DNA from: JAHDHW01 sp965220465 | GTDB taxonomy: Bacteria; Bacteroidota; Bacteroidia; Chitinophagales; Saprospiraceae | Direction of reading: 5' to 3' | DNA: 64,000 bases | Assembly: GCA_965220465.1 (NCBI GenBank) | Contig: CBDCPZ010000023.1 | Coordinates: 248,001-312,000, forward strand | In this document: positions 26,001 to 34,661 of the stretch, piece after piece | How positions within the stretch are numbered: the first letter of the stretch is position 1 | How the letters are laid out: every line of letters starts with the position of its first letter | Notes under the pieces: model-generated | What the model was told of the DNA's origin: nothing | Database searches by the model: none | What the model saw: the letters and a program-made list of their open reading frames with translations, nothing else | Made by a program: the position numbers and the translations under genes

Positions 26001-26743
26001 ATGCCATAACTGTTAATGCTGAAGGGATCATTATGATTCCTGAAACTGCAGTGGTTGGTTCGACAAGAATGAGGGTTTTAATGAGGTATCAGGGACCACC
26101 AAGTTCACCGTGTAATTATGGATTTTATGGTGAAATAGAAGAATATTGTATCAATATTGTTGAAGACGAAAGCCCTGTTTGTAATAACCCTGAAAACATG
26201 GAAATATCTGCTTCTGATTTTTCAGCAGTCCTTAGTTGGCAAGCTATTGCAAATGCGATTTCATATACTTTTCGCTATCAAAGAGCGGATACCATAAATA
26301 ACTGGAAATACATCACTAACAACAATAACAGTTTCAATTTATACCAACTGGATTCTTGTTCGGCGTATCAATTTCAAGTAAGAACGATTTGTGATTTTGG
26401 GTTAAGTGGTTTTTCCGCTTTAAATGAATTTGAAACAAATTGCGGTGTTAGCACAAATAGTAGTAGTAGTGAAAAACAGATTTTAGGATCGATCAACCTT
26501 TTTCCAAATCCGGCTCAGGATCAGTTTTTTGTTACTTATCATTTAAATGTTCAGACAGAAGTAAATCTTGAGCTTTATGATTTAACCGGAAAATTGTTAA
26601 TCAATAAAAAGATTCAAACAGGTTCAGGTGAACAACAAATCGAAATGACTTTCCCGGAAGGCTGCTCTGATGGAATTTACTACCTTAAAGTAAAAAGAAA
26701 CAACGAGTCACCGTCCATCCTCAAAGTGGTTAAAACAAATTAG
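23030..26743 (+). CDS. Secreted subtilisin-like (S8) protease with FN3 and GEVED repeats and T9SS sorting domain
   Basis: A 1237-residue secreted protein. Signal peptide to about residue 28; propeptide-like region to about 115; S8 protease domain about 140-470 with catalytic Asp167 (VIDESF), His225 (NHGTQVAG) and Ser397 (SGTSAAAP), and oxyanion Asn in TNTSWG. Then alternating modules: two fibronectin type III-like repeats (about 475-650), GEVED 1 (WIDFNQNG near 729 to GEIEDYC near 797), FN3, GEVED 2 (WIDFDHDG near 971 to GEIEEYC near 1040), FN3 (about 1050-1140), and a T9SS type A domain (from about 1155, NLFPNPAQDQ). All catalytic residues are present, so it is likely an active extracellular protease. 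Its 3' end is 4 bp from the stop of the convergent FKBP gene. Confidence 0.93.
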   Translation: MIKLISIKSFLTAIFLLTVIGVTNLAAQQLDHQLGVILIQLDEKAEIATVITSTQYFQNKKTDIKLNKLVSEPFRIWSFTFNHNQINEFDFLDFVRRHPLVENAQFDFWLEERTAPDDQFYYFQYYFHNTAQTGGTYGVDLDAEIAWETTTGGVSSNGDTIVICVIDESFERDHIDLVGNAWFNKDEIPGDSIDNDENGYIDDYFGWNVVDTTDDVTNDNNPGNHGTQVAGIAGAVGNNSIGVSGLNWNIKLMYVTRGYLTSHAIAAYTYPYKSRKKYNNSNGTEGDFVVVTNTSWGVNYGDPNSAPLWCEVYDLLGSVGILNAAATANLAINVDEEGDLPTTCPSDYLVTTTKVDHNDELPSNAGYGTLSIDLAAFGKNVFTTKTNNFYGNLSGTSAAAPQIAGAIALLYSAPCPSFIALAKSQPQAASILVKDYILNGTEENANLENITVTGGRLNVANSLQLLMNECNYSGCYPPYSIFIEDVSEESASIDWLIGFETTSVSIRFRPVGEPDWMVINNVSTPFGLSGLMPCTNYEFQVSSQCGPLFSDYSLSYEFQTAGCCDPPALFHATSIEENQLSLEWSEVSSAISYQIRYREVNSGGWNLLSQNDLEVTIPDLNSCSIYEFQIRSNCIGGQTSVYSQTLIASTIGCSNCIELPYCQNSANPLSFSWIKQVNLSDINYSSGNSSSGYSDNTDQSAELVQGQSYDIKLKSKSALGPLPGFFKVWIDFNQNGLFEDLTELILKSVNPEENREEIIVIPIDATLGSTRMRVSFLDQIFDSSCGESFFMGEIEDYCVNIVPPSGCLPPISINSTVEKDSVEISWLGNLFTDSYLIKYKEVIDTSWNSVSCPNSPIVINNLNECTDYEFIIYSICSGEPSIPSENNYFTTKGCGSCLDNDYCSINEANTAFEWIERVQLSAIDNISGSNNGFAYFTDYSTNLIKGNIYPLKITPGFSNSQNPEYEYYLVWIDFDHDGVFSSNEIIYDSDYAITVNAEGIIMIPETAVVGSTRMRVLMRYQGPPSSPCNYGFYGEIEEYCINIVEDESPVCNNPENMEISASDFSAVLSWQAIANAISYTFRYQRADTINNWKYITNNNNSFNLYQLDSCSAYQFQVRTICDFGLSGFSALNEFETNCGVSTNSSSSEKQILGSINLFPNPAQDQFFVTYHLNVQTEVNLELYDLTGKLLINKKIQTGSGEQQIEMTFPEGCSDGIYYLKVKRNNESPSILKVVKTN

Positions 26744-26747
26744 GGTT

Positions 26748-27626
26748 TTAATAAACCTGGGTTAATTCAACATAAAACACCAAATCAGCACGCTCCGGAA
26801 TAGTTGGAGGTTTTCCAGCTTCGCCGTAAGCTAAGGTGTAAGGAATAAAGAAAACGGCCTGACTTCCAACATTTAATAAAGGAATTCCCTCATCCCATCC
26901 TGCAATAACCTGCCCTCGCCCGATACGAACAGGTAAAGGAATTGTTTTGCTGAAAGTATCGTCAAAGGTAGTCCCATCCATTAAGAAGCCGGAATAATGA
27001 ACTTTTGCAAATCCCCCATCCTTCACCTTTTCACCCGTACCTTCTTTATAAAGGATATATTTTAAGCCGGATTCAGTCGTTTGTAACTGGTCATCCAATT
27101 CTCCTTTTAAATACAAATCAATCAAAGCTTTGGTAGAGTCTGCAACAGTTTGTTCCCTTGCTTTTATCGCAGCGATCTCTGCATCGATGATCGTTTTTGG
27201 TTTAATATCCAAAAGTTTGAGATGGTAGGTAAACCTGTCATCGTTGGTAATTCCTTTCGGCAACTGATCAGCGGGAAAAGTGTCTAATTCCTGAAAAACC
27301 GTTAAACTATCCCCTATTGACATCAAAAACAAAACTTCATAATCTGGCGGAGCCGGAACAGGGACTCTATCTTTTGCAGGAAGTATTGCTGTTTGAGGTT
27401 CAATTTTATAATAAGTGGAAGATAAAAGTGTAGTGTCATTTTGAAAAACGATGGTGTGATAGGTGATCTGATCTCCAACCTGAGGCTTAGGGCCATCATT
27501 TTTTATATGGTGAATATATTTATATCCTGATTCGGTCCTGTTTTTTGAAAGTTGATCTGTTCCATTTTTACAAAAAGAAAAAAATGTAAAAGCCAGGAGA
27601 ATCGAAAGTTGAAAATAATACTTCAT
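26748..27626 (-). CDS. FKBP-type peptidyl-prolyl cis-trans isomerase lipoprotein
   Basis: A 292-residue lipoprotein: signal ending FFSFC (Cys19), an N-terminal FKBP-like region (about 40-150) without obvious catalytic motifs, a helical linker, and a C-terminal FKBP domain (about 178-292) with VHYSGFLMDGTTFDDTF, GQVIAGWDEGIP, VFFIPYTLAYGE and DLVFYVEL. It should assist folding of exported proteins in the periplasm. Downstream of the nrnA-type gene on the same strand with a 44-bp gap, so probably cotranscribed. Some Bacteroidota gliding genes (gldI) encode similar FKBP lipoproteins, but no gld genes are adjacent. Confidence 0.9.
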   Translation of the reverse strand: MKYYFQLSILLAFTFFSFCKNGTDQLSKNRTESGYKYIHHIKNDGPKPQVGDQITYHTIVFQNDTTLLSSTYYKIEPQTAILPAKDRVPVPAPPDYEVLFLMSIGDSLTVFQELDTFPADQLPKGITNDDRFTYHLKLLDIKPKTIIDAEIAAIKAREQTVADSTKALIDLYLKGELDDQLQTTESGLKYILYKEGTGEKVKDGGFAKVHYSGFLMDGTTFDDTFSKTIPLPVRIGRGQVIAGWDEGIPLLNVGSQAVFFIPYTLAYGEAGKPPTIPERADLVFYVELTQVY

Positions 27627-27670
27627 GTTTAATGTTTTGCTAGACGTATTCTTTTTTTACTACCTGTTAA

Positions 27671-28678
27671 TCAATCAGTTAATTGTTTTTTGTATTCAGG
27701 CAATATTTGCTTTAATTTATTAACTGTGCTTTTTAATCCGCTAAAAGAAGATCCTCCGGAAGCATTTTTATGACCACCTCCTTTAAAATGTTTTTTAGCA
27801 ATTTCCTGGACAGAAACCTCTCCTTTTGAACGGAGAGATAATTTTACAATAGTTGGCTGTTCCGTAATCAAAGCAGCCAAACGCACATTTTTTAGTTTTA
27901 AAAGATAATTGACAATACCTTCTGTGTCTCCTCTTTGAATATCAAATTTGTCATAATCGTTTCTGTTTAAAGTAATAATTCCGGTATTGAATTCCTCGAT
28001 TATTTCCATCCTGTTGTTCAAACAATGTCCTAAAAGACGAAGGTTTTTTTCATTCAAGCTGTTGAAAAGCGAATCCTGCAGCTTTGCGTCATCCACGCCT
28101 ATATCGATCAATTTTGCAACAGTCCTGAACAATTTTGAGGAAGTACTATATTTAAAAGACCCCGTATCAGTCATTATCCCTGCCATTAAACATTCTCCAA
28201 TGGAAACATCCAGATGTTTTAAATCACCCATCATTTCCATAAAATCATAGATTAATTCACTCGTTGAACTGGCGGACGGCTCGGAAATCTCGTAATCAGT
28301 TCTTAAATCAGGATACAAATGATGATCAATCATCACAAGGGTTGCCTTTTGTGCAGCACCAATAGCTTCTCCCAATTTATCAATCCTGTCCAAAGAATTG
28401 TAATCCAAACAAAAAATGATGTCTGCATTTTTAACCAATTCTTCCGGAATTTCTGGCTCAATATCGTGGATAAGAATTTTGTCTGCGTCTGGCATCCATG
28501 CAACGAAGTCAGGATATTCAGAAGGAAAAACCACGCGCACCGTATGTCCTAACTTATTGAGATACAGGTATAAACCTAATGATGATCCGATAGCATCACC
28601 ATCGGGATTTCGATGTGAAGTGATTACAATATTCTTGGGTATTGCAAGTAAGGCTTTGAGTAGATTTATATTTTCCAT
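27671..28678 (-). CDS. DHH-family phosphoesterase, NrnA-like (oligoribonuclease / pAp phosphatase)
   Basis: A 335-residue DHH/DHHA1 protein predicted to degrade nano-RNAs and/or 3'-phosphoadenosine 5'-phosphate. The metal-binding motifs are SHRNPDGDAIGSSLG (motif I), FCLDYNS, MIDHH (DHH motif), and the DHHA1 motif GGHKNASGGS near the C-terminus. I use ATG 28678; an in-frame TTG at 28711 would add 11 residues. It is the first gene of a two-gene unit with the FKBP lipoprotein and diverges from ndk. Confidence 0.92.
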   Translation of the reverse strand: MENINLLKALLAIPKNIVITSHRNPDGDAIGSSLGLYLYLNKLGHTVRVVFPSEYPDFVAWMPDADKILIHDIEPEIPEELVKNADIIFCLDYNSLDRIDKLGEAIGAAQKATLVMIDHHLYPDLRTDYEISEPSASSTSELIYDFMEMMGDLKHLDVSIGECLMAGIMTDTGSFKYSTSSKLFRTVAKLIDIGVDDAKLQDSLFNSLNEKNLRLLGHCLNNRMEIIEEFNTGIITLNRNDYDKFDIQRGDTEGIVNYLLKLKNVRLAALITEQPTIVKLSLRSKGEVSVQEIAKKHFKGGGHKNASGGSSFSGLKSTVNKLKQILPEYKKQLTD

Positions 28679-28771
28679 TGAATTGTTTAAATCAAGGTGC
28701 GAAATTGCCAATTTTTGGGGAATAAACCAAAATAATTGGGAGAAGGTTTAGTATGATCAAATTTGTTTAAT

Positions 28772-28779
28772 TACTTTTG
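28772..28779 (+). promoter_or_regulatory. -7 promoter box for ndk
   Basis: TACTTTTG matches TAnnTTTG, 59 bases upstream of the ndk ATG. The -33 region shows only a degenerate TTTAG. Confidence 0.45.
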
Positions 28780-28838
28780 CAGCTTGTTTTGAAAAAGGTA
28801 AACGTTTTCTTTAAAATAATAATTAAAAATCAAAATAA

Positions 28839-29258
28839 ATGGCAGGTAACAGAACTTTCACAATGATCAAACCTGATGCAGTAAAAGCAGGTAACATTGG
28901 AAATATTTTAGCGATGATTAATAAAGCCGGGTTCCGAATCGTGGCGATGAAGTTTACAAAATTGTCAAAAGAAAAAGCAGGTGAATTTTACGGAGTACAC
29001 CGCGAACGCCCATTCTTTGGAGAATTAGTTGAATTCATGACTTCAGGGCCTATCGTTGCTGCAATCCTTGAAAAAGAAAATGCAGTTGAATCTTATCGAA
29101 AATTAATCGGAGCGACCAATCCGTCAGAAGCTGCGCCAGGAACAATCAGAGCCCTTTATGCTTCAAATATCGGCGAAAACGCGGTACATGGAGCCGATTC
29201 TGATGAAAATGCTTCGATTGAAGGAAACTTTCATTTTGCAGGTACGGAAATGTTTTAG
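28839..29258 (+). CDS. ndk: Nucleoside diphosphate kinase
   Basis: A 139-residue enzyme that equilibrates nucleoside di- and triphosphates through a phospho-histidine. The N-terminus TFTMIKPDAVKAGNIG is canonical, and the active-site His is in NAVHGADSDENA. The usual HGSDS reads HGADS here; the residue after HG is Ala. RPFFGELVEFMTSGP is also typical. Single-gene unit with its own -7 box and terminator. Confidence 0.97.
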   Translation: MAGNRTFTMIKPDAVKAGNIGNILAMINKAGFRIVAMKFTKLSKEKAGEFYGVHRERPFFGELVEFMTSGPIVAAILEKENAVESYRKLIGATNPSEAAPGTIRALYASNIGENAVHGADSDENASIEGNFHFAGTEMF

Positions 29259-29307
29259 TATATTTGAACCGTAAACAAACTATAATCCCTTCTCTATGAG
29301 GGACAAG

Positions 29308-29340
29308 CAGGTAAGATCTTCCCGGATTTTACCTGTTTTT
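29308..29340 (+). terminator. Rho-independent terminator after ndk
   Basis: An 11-bp stem (29308-29318 with 29325-29335, one G-T wobble) starting CAGGTAA is followed by TTTTT, 49 bases after the ndk stop. It has no T run on the minus strand, so it serves ndk rather than mutS2. Confidence 0.8.
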
Positions 29341-29351
29341 AGTTTCCAGAA

Positions 29352-31736
29352 CTAGAGAAGTGCTAAAGTTACCCCATCCCCCCCTTCATTTTGCTCGGGA
29401 TGACGAATTTCGTGGATGGCTTTATATTCCCGGAGTTTTAACTTTACAGCATTTCGAAGCACACCGTTTCCTTTTCCGTGGACGATTTTGAGTTGTGTGG
29501 CATTGGACATGAGCGCTTTGTCTACGAAGTTTTCCAACAATTTTAAGGCTTCTTCCCTACTCAAGCCACGAAGGTCTATTTTGGATTCAAATTCTGCGCT
29601 GGATTGGGTAACGTCTGTCGCAATGCTTTTGTTGGAACGAACATCTAGCGGTTCGTTGGCATGGAGAAGATCGCGAACATTAGCTGTCATTTTCATGAGG
29701 CCCATCAAAACGATTGCTTTTCCTTTTTCGATTGCATCCACTTTTCCGGAGGCTCCGCCAGTTCGCAACTTTACAAAATCGCCAACCTGGATTTCTTTTT
29801 CCTCTTTACCGTTTGTTGGTTGATAATAAATTTCGTCTTTAAGATTGGCTACATCTTCATTGAGTGATTGGCGTTCTGCTTTTAAATTTGCGGCTTTTTG
29901 TTTTGCTTTTTCAAGGTTTTTTTCTTCACGGATTTCGCGAACCAGTTTTTCGAGTTCTTTATTTTCTTTAACGGTTTGTTGTAAAGATTTTTCCTTTGTT
30001 TCTAATTTTAGTTTTTTTCGTTTGAACTCTAAGTCGCGATGTAAATTGTCATAATTTTTTATCAGTTTTTCGAGTTTTTTCTCCCGAACATTCATTTCTA
30101 CTATTTTATCTTCCAACTCTTTTTTTTCCCGTTGCAAATCAATCAACAATTCATCAATAGCTTTTTCATTTTTTCCGGTTTTGTGTTGGGCATAGTTTAA
30201 AACCTTTTTGTCCAATCCACTTTTTTCTGCAATTTCAAAAGCATAACTACTTCCGGGGCGCCCAATCTTCATTTCAAAAGTAGGAGAAAGATTATCTTTG
30301 TCGAAAGTCATCGAACCGTTTACAATTCCTTTTGCTTTAAAAGCAAACATCTTTAAATTGGAATAATGCGTGGTGATCAGACCAAAGACCTTTTTAAAAT
30401 TGAATTCTCGGAGCAGCGATTCTGCAATTGCGCCACCAATTTTAGGGTCCGTTCCTGAGCCAAATTCATCAATCAAAATCAATGTTTTTGCATCTGCCTT
30501 TTCCAAAAAGACGCGCATGTTTTGAAGTCTGGAACTATAAGTACTCAAGTCATCGTCCAAAGATTGTTGATCTCCAATATCAGCAAATATCTTTTTAAAA
30601 ATACCAATTTCCGACTCAGGACTGGCAGGTACCAACATGCCGGCTTGAAGCATAACTTGCTGGAGGCCAACGGTTTTCATGGTAACTGATTTACCTCCTG
30701 CGTTGGGGCCACTTAAAACTAAAATCCGGTTGCTGCCTTCTAAAACCAAATCAAATGAAACTGTTTTTTTGCTTTGTGCTTTATTTTTCAAGAGTAATAA
30801 AGGGTGGTAGGCGTTTCGGAATCCAAAATGTGGAAACGGCTTAATTTTCGGCATTTCGGCATCCATTTGGATGGCCAATCGCGCTTTTGCCTGAACAACA
30901 TCGAATTTGACAATAACATCCTGGTAATTTCGGATATCCGATGCAAAGGGTCGAATCGTAGCACTTAGTTCTTTGAGGATTCGGTAAATCTCTCGTTTTT
31001 CTTCTTGCTCTAAATCAAAGATATCGTTGTTAATTTCGATGATAGGCTCCGGTTCGATAAAAGCTGTTTTACCGGTTGCTGATTCGTCGTGAATAATTCC
31101 ACGGATCTTTCTTTTGTGTTCTGCCGGTACAGTCAGCACGCGCCTTCCGTTTCTAAAACTTTCCACCGTATCACTCAGCCAGCCATTTTTTTTGTAAAGA
31201 TTGATCAATAAGCGGAATTGTCTGTCCAATTCTCTATTCTTTGAATTAATCTTTTTTCGGATCAACATTAAGGCCGCAGATGCGTTTGAGAGGATGTCCC
31301 CATTTTCGTCAATTACTTTTTCAATGGCGCTGATGAGACTCTTTTCAAAATTGATATTTCGGACAATGTTATAAAGAGCAGGATATTTAGGCAGCCTGTC
31401 TTTGTTAAAAAAGCGCAGCACTCCCCTTGCGATCAACAAAATCACATTAATACGTTGAAGGCTTTCAATCGACAACACATAATCCTCGATTTCCAACATT
31501 TTAAGGTCATCGCTGATTTCGTTATAACTACTCATAGGAAAATGATCATTTTCCGAAAAGGTTAGTTTGTACTCATTAACTTCTTGTAAAAGCAGGGTTA
31601 TTTTTTCAACATCTGTATGTAATTTCAGATAGGAAATAGCTTGTATTCCTAAACTCCCAAGGCACTCCTTTTCAAGCAAATCAATAACTTTGTCAAATTC
31701 TAATTTCTCAAATAAATCTTTCGGTTCTAACTGCAT
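29352..31736 (-). CDS. mutS2: Endonuclease MutS2
   Basis: A 794-residue MutS2 protein: MutS core/lever and clamp helices (1-300), an ABC-type ATPase domain with Walker A GPNAGGKS (near residue 340), Walker B LILIDEFGSGTDP, signature-type DIGDQQSLDDDLSTYSS, a long charged coiled coil (about 520-640), a KOW-like region, and a C-terminal Smr nuclease domain with DLRGLSREEAL and HGKGNGVLR. MutS2 is implicated in suppressing recombination and in resolving collided ribosomes in some bacteria, not in mismatch repair. I chose ATG 31736; an in-frame TTG at 31823 would add 29 residues unlike the family start (MQLEPKDLFEKLEF). Confidence 0.95.
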   Translation of the reverse strand: MQLEPKDLFEKLEFDKVIDLLEKECLGSLGIQAISYLKLHTDVEKITLLLQEVNEYKLTFSENDHFPMSSYNEISDDLKMLEIEDYVLSIESLQRINVILLIARGVLRFFNKDRLPKYPALYNIVRNINFEKSLISAIEKVIDENGDILSNASAALMLIRKKINSKNRELDRQFRLLINLYKKNGWLSDTVESFRNGRRVLTVPAEHKRKIRGIIHDESATGKTAFIEPEPIIEINNDIFDLEQEEKREIYRILKELSATIRPFASDIRNYQDVIVKFDVVQAKARLAIQMDAEMPKIKPFPHFGFRNAYHPLLLLKNKAQSKKTVSFDLVLEGSNRILVLSGPNAGGKSVTMKTVGLQQVMLQAGMLVPASPESEIGIFKKIFADIGDQQSLDDDLSTYSSRLQNMRVFLEKADAKTLILIDEFGSGTDPKIGGAIAESLLREFNFKKVFGLITTHYSNLKMFAFKAKGIVNGSMTFDKDNLSPTFEMKIGRPGSSYAFEIAEKSGLDKKVLNYAQHKTGKNEKAIDELLIDLQREKKELEDKIVEMNVREKKLEKLIKNYDNLHRDLEFKRKKLKLETKEKSLQQTVKENKELEKLVREIREEKNLEKAKQKAANLKAERQSLNEDVANLKDEIYYQPTNGKEEKEIQVGDFVKLRTGGASGKVDAIEKGKAIVLMGLMKMTANVRDLLHANEPLDVRSNKSIATDVTQSSAEFESKIDLRGLSREEALKLLENFVDKALMSNATQLKIVHGKGNGVLRNAVKLKLREYKAIHEIRHPEQNEGGDGVTLALL

Positions 31737-31903
31737 CTTTAGGTTGGTAAAGTCAATAATCCAATTGGTCGCAATTTGCATAAAATCAATAAAAGAAACA
31801 ATTCGATTGAAAAACAGTTCCAATCAATGTCGTTTTTAAATTTCAGGAAACTGAAAAATATAAAAAGTGATTACCTTAGCCTCAAATTAAAAATCCGTAT
31901 CAA

Positions 31904-32983
31904 TTGCCTGGAAATTCATTTGGACATACTTTTAGAATAACAACTTTTGGTGAATCTCACGGAGCAGCTCTCGGTGTAATAATCGACGGTTGCCCTTCAG
32001 GAACTCCGATTGATGAGTCCTTTATCCAATCTGAAATGGATCGTCGACGCCCTGGACAATCGAGTATTGTTACACAACGAAAAGAGGGGGATCAAGTCAG
32101 GATTCTTTCAGGGATTTTTGATGGCAAAACCACTGGCATGCCGATATGTATGGTCATCTTTAACGAGGATGCAAAATCAAAAGATTACAGTCATATTGCT
32201 GATAAATTCCGCCCTTCTCATGCAGATTTTACTTATCAGGCAAAATATGGTCACCGTGATTATCGCGGCGGCGGTCGTTCTTCTGCTCGCGAGACTGCTG
32301 CAAGAGTAGCTGCCGGAGCTGTTGCCAAATTAATTTTAAAAAAAGAAAACATTGCCATTCAGGCTTATGTGAGCCAGGTAGGGACGATCAAAGCCGATCC
32401 TGATTATAAAAAATTGGATCTGAAAAAAACCGAACATAATGAAGTCCGCTGCCCCGATGAAAAAATTGCGGAATTAATGATTCAACATATCAAAGCAATC
32501 AAAAAATCCGGCGATACAATTGGAGGAGTTGTCAGCTGTGTGGTTCAAAATTGCCCAGTAGGATTGGGAGAACCCGTTTTTGATAAATTGCACGCTGACC
32601 TCGCAAAAGCCATTTTAAGTATCAACGCTTGTAAAGGATTTGAGTATGGAAGTGGTTTCGAGGGAGTCGAAATGCGTGGATCTCAACATAATGATGTTTT
32701 TTATGAGGAGTCTGGAAAAGTTAAAACCAAAACAAACTTTTCAGGCGGAATTCAAGGTGGAATTTCAAATGGAATGAACATTTATTTCAAAGCTGCTTTC
32801 AAGCCGGTTGCTACTATTGTTGCCGCTCAAAAATCAGTGGATGAAAAAGGAGAACAAGTTGAAGTAACGGGAAAAGGCCGCCACGATCCATGTGTTGTTC
32901 CGCGAGCAGTTCCCATTGTTGAGGCTATGACAGCATTAGTTTTGGTTGATCATTTGTTAAGGCAAAAAATGACGAAAAGTTGA
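31904..32983 (+). CDS. aroC: Chorismate synthase
   Basis: A 359-residue enzyme converting 5-enolpyruvylshikimate 3-phosphate to chorismate with reduced FMN, the last shikimate-pathway step. Motifs: GNSFGHTFRITTFGESHGAA at the N-terminus, RPSHADFTYQAKYGHRDYRGGGRSSARET (31-residue region around 100-130, FMN-binding), and a C-terminal RHDPCVVPRAVPIVEAM. The start codon must be TTG at 31904: the conserved N-terminus begins there, no ATG lies between it and an upstream in-frame stop (TAG at 31877), and the next internal ATG would remove conserved sequence. TACCTTAG at 31872-31879 is a possible degenerate -7 box. Confidence 0.96.
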   Translation: MPGNSFGHTFRITTFGESHGAALGVIIDGCPSGTPIDESFIQSEMDRRRPGQSSIVTQRKEGDQVRILSGIFDGKTTGMPICMVIFNEDAKSKDYSHIADKFRPSHADFTYQAKYGHRDYRGGGRSSARETAARVAAGAVAKLILKKENIAIQAYVSQVGTIKADPDYKKLDLKKTEHNEVRCPDEKIAELMIQHIKAIKKSGDTIGGVVSCVVQNCPVGLGEPVFDKLHADLAKAILSINACKGFEYGSGFEGVEMRGSQHNDVFYEESGKVKTKTNFSGGIQGGISNGMNIYFKAAFKPVATIVAAQKSVDEKGEQVEVTGKGRHDPCVVPRAVPIVEAMTALVLVDHLLRQKMTKS

Positions 32984-33055
32984 GAAAGATATAAGTTGTA
33001 AAAAAACTTCTATTTTCAAATTCCATTTATTTAAATTGCAGGCAAAATTCAAACT

Positions 33056-34105
33056 ATGAAGAATTTTCGATACCTTTTATACCCTACCCTTTTGCTGTTT
33101 TTTGCAAGCCCGTTTTTTCCTTCCTGTAAAAGTGCTAAATCTGCTCAAACCGCAATTTCCGGTACGTATCGCGCGGCTTTTTATAATGTTGAAAATTTAT
33201 TTGACACCATTGATATTCCTAATAAATTTGACGATGAGTTTTCTCCAAATGGAAATAAAAAATGGAATACAGAACGATATTATGACAAGCTTAACAAACT
33301 GAGCAAAGTGGTTGATGGTATGAATTACCCTAGCATTTTAGGATTGTGTGAAATAGAAAATGAAGCTGTTTTAAAAGATTTTGTCAGTGAAACTTCTTTA
33401 AAAGGTTATAATTATCAAATCGTTCATTTTGAATCTCCTGATGAGCGAGGGATTGACAATGCACTGATTTATAATCAAACACAATTTGAGGTTATCACCT
33501 CAAAGAATATTAGCATCGATTTTCCAAAAGATATTGCTGAGAATGATTTGACCCGAGATATTCTTTATGTAAAAGGAAAGCTTGCTGGAAATGTAATTAT
33601 TCACGTTTTTGTAAATCATTGGCCTTCGCGAAGAGGCGGTGTAAAAGAAAGTGAACCAAAACGAACTTATGTTGCATCCGTTCTTCGAAAAGCGGTTGAT
33701 GAAATATTTGGAGAATCACCAAAAGCCAATATCCTGATCCTAGGAGATTTGAACGATGAACCGAATAAGACCAGCGTGATGGAAACCCTCGGAGCTAAAA
33801 CATCTTTGATCAAAATCGAAGAAAAATCATTGTATAATTGCATGGCCGAACTTAGTAAAAATGGAAAAGGAACCTACCAATATAAAGGGGATTGGAATAT
33901 GATAGATAATATCATTGTTTCTTCTTCATTGATGAACTCAGCATCTAAAATTCAGGTAACAAACGCCACTGTTTTTCAAGCAGATTGGATGATGTATAAT
34001 GATCCTAAATACGGGAAAGTACCAAGCAAATCATATGGCGGTCCCAATTATTATGGTGGGTACAGCGACCATTTACCTGTTTTTGTTGATATTTTAGTAA
34101 AATAA
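33056..34105 (+). CDS. Endonuclease/exonuclease/phosphatase (EEP) family lipoprotein
   Basis: A 349-residue EEP-fold (DNase I-like) protein with a lipoprotein signal (SPFFPSC, Cys24). The catalytic elements are visible: FYNVENLFD, LCEIENEAVL (Glu), NHWPSRRGG (His/Asn), ILGDLNDEP (Asp-x-Asn) and GYSDHLPVFVDI (SDH). Members hydrolyse phosphodiesters in nucleic acids, lipids or inositol phosphates. Lipidation points to an envelope or extracellular role such as nucleic-acid scavenging, by inference. A GNAT gene follows 21 bp downstream. Confidence 0.88.
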   Translation: MKNFRYLLYPTLLLFFASPFFPSCKSAKSAQTAISGTYRAAFYNVENLFDTIDIPNKFDDEFSPNGNKKWNTERYYDKLNKLSKVVDGMNYPSILGLCEIENEAVLKDFVSETSLKGYNYQIVHFESPDERGIDNALIYNQTQFEVITSKNISIDFPKDIAENDLTRDILYVKGKLAGNVIIHVFVNHWPSRRGGVKESEPKRTYVASVLRKAVDEIFGESPKANILILGDLNDEPNKTSVMETLGAKTSLIKIEEKSLYNCMAELSKNGKGTYQYKGDWNMIDNIIVSSSLMNSASKIQVTNATVFQADWMMYNDPKYGKVPSKSYGGPNYYGGYSDHLPVFVDILVK

Positions 34106-34126
34106 AAATAAACTAAACTCTGCCAA

Positions 34127-34642
34127 ATGACCCTAACTTTCAGACTTTGTGACAACAATGATCTAATGGAATTGATCAGCATTTCCAGAAGTACCTATTA
34201 CAATTCTTTTGCAGCTGATAATTCTCCAGAGAATATGACTTTATACCTTGATGCAGCATTTAATAAAAGTAATCTGACTGAAGAGTTGAAAAATAAAAAA
34301 TCCAACTTTTACTTTGTTTATTTAATGGATGTTGTGGTCGGTTATTTTAAAATAAATTGGGGAAATGCTCAAACTCAAATAAATGACAAGGATACTATTG
34401 AAATTGAAAGAATTTATGTTTTGAAAGAGTTTCAAAGAAAGCATCTGGGTCAAAAAATGTTAGCAAAAATCATTGAAATAGCTAAAAGTAAAAAAGCAAA
34501 ATATATCTGGCTGGGCGTTTGGGAAAAAAACATCAAAGCAATCCGGTTTTACGAAAAGAATGGCTTTAAAAAATATGGGGAACATGACTTTTTACTGGGA
34601 AAGGAAAAACAAAACGATCATTTGATGAAACTTAAATTGTAA
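34127..34642 (+). CDS. GNAT-family N-acetyltransferase
   Basis: A 171-residue acetyltransferase. Motif A is IEIERIYVLKEFQRKHLGQK (the acetyl-CoA loop reads QRKHLGQ), and motif B is IRFYEKNGFKKYGEHDF. The YIWLGVWEKNIKA segment is typical of spermidine/spermine- or amino-acid-type GNATs, but the substrate is not predictable. Likely cotranscribed with the EEP lipoprotein. Convergent with the TamB-like gene at 19 bp. Confidence 0.88.
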   Translation: MTLTFRLCDNNDLMELISISRSTYYNSFAADNSPENMTLYLDAAFNKSNLTEELKNKKSNFYFVYLMDVVVGYFKINWGNAQTQINDKDTIEIERIYVLKEFQRKHLGQKMLAKIIEIAKSKKAKYIWLGVWEKNIKAIRFYEKNGFKKYGEHDFLLGKEKQNDHLMKLKL

Positions 34643-34661
34643 ACCAATCTATTTCATGGAA

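Noticed and set aside
29416..29823. A 135-codon plus-strand frame inside mutS2
   Set aside because: Antisense to the conserved C-terminal Smr and KOW region of MutS2; a shadow.
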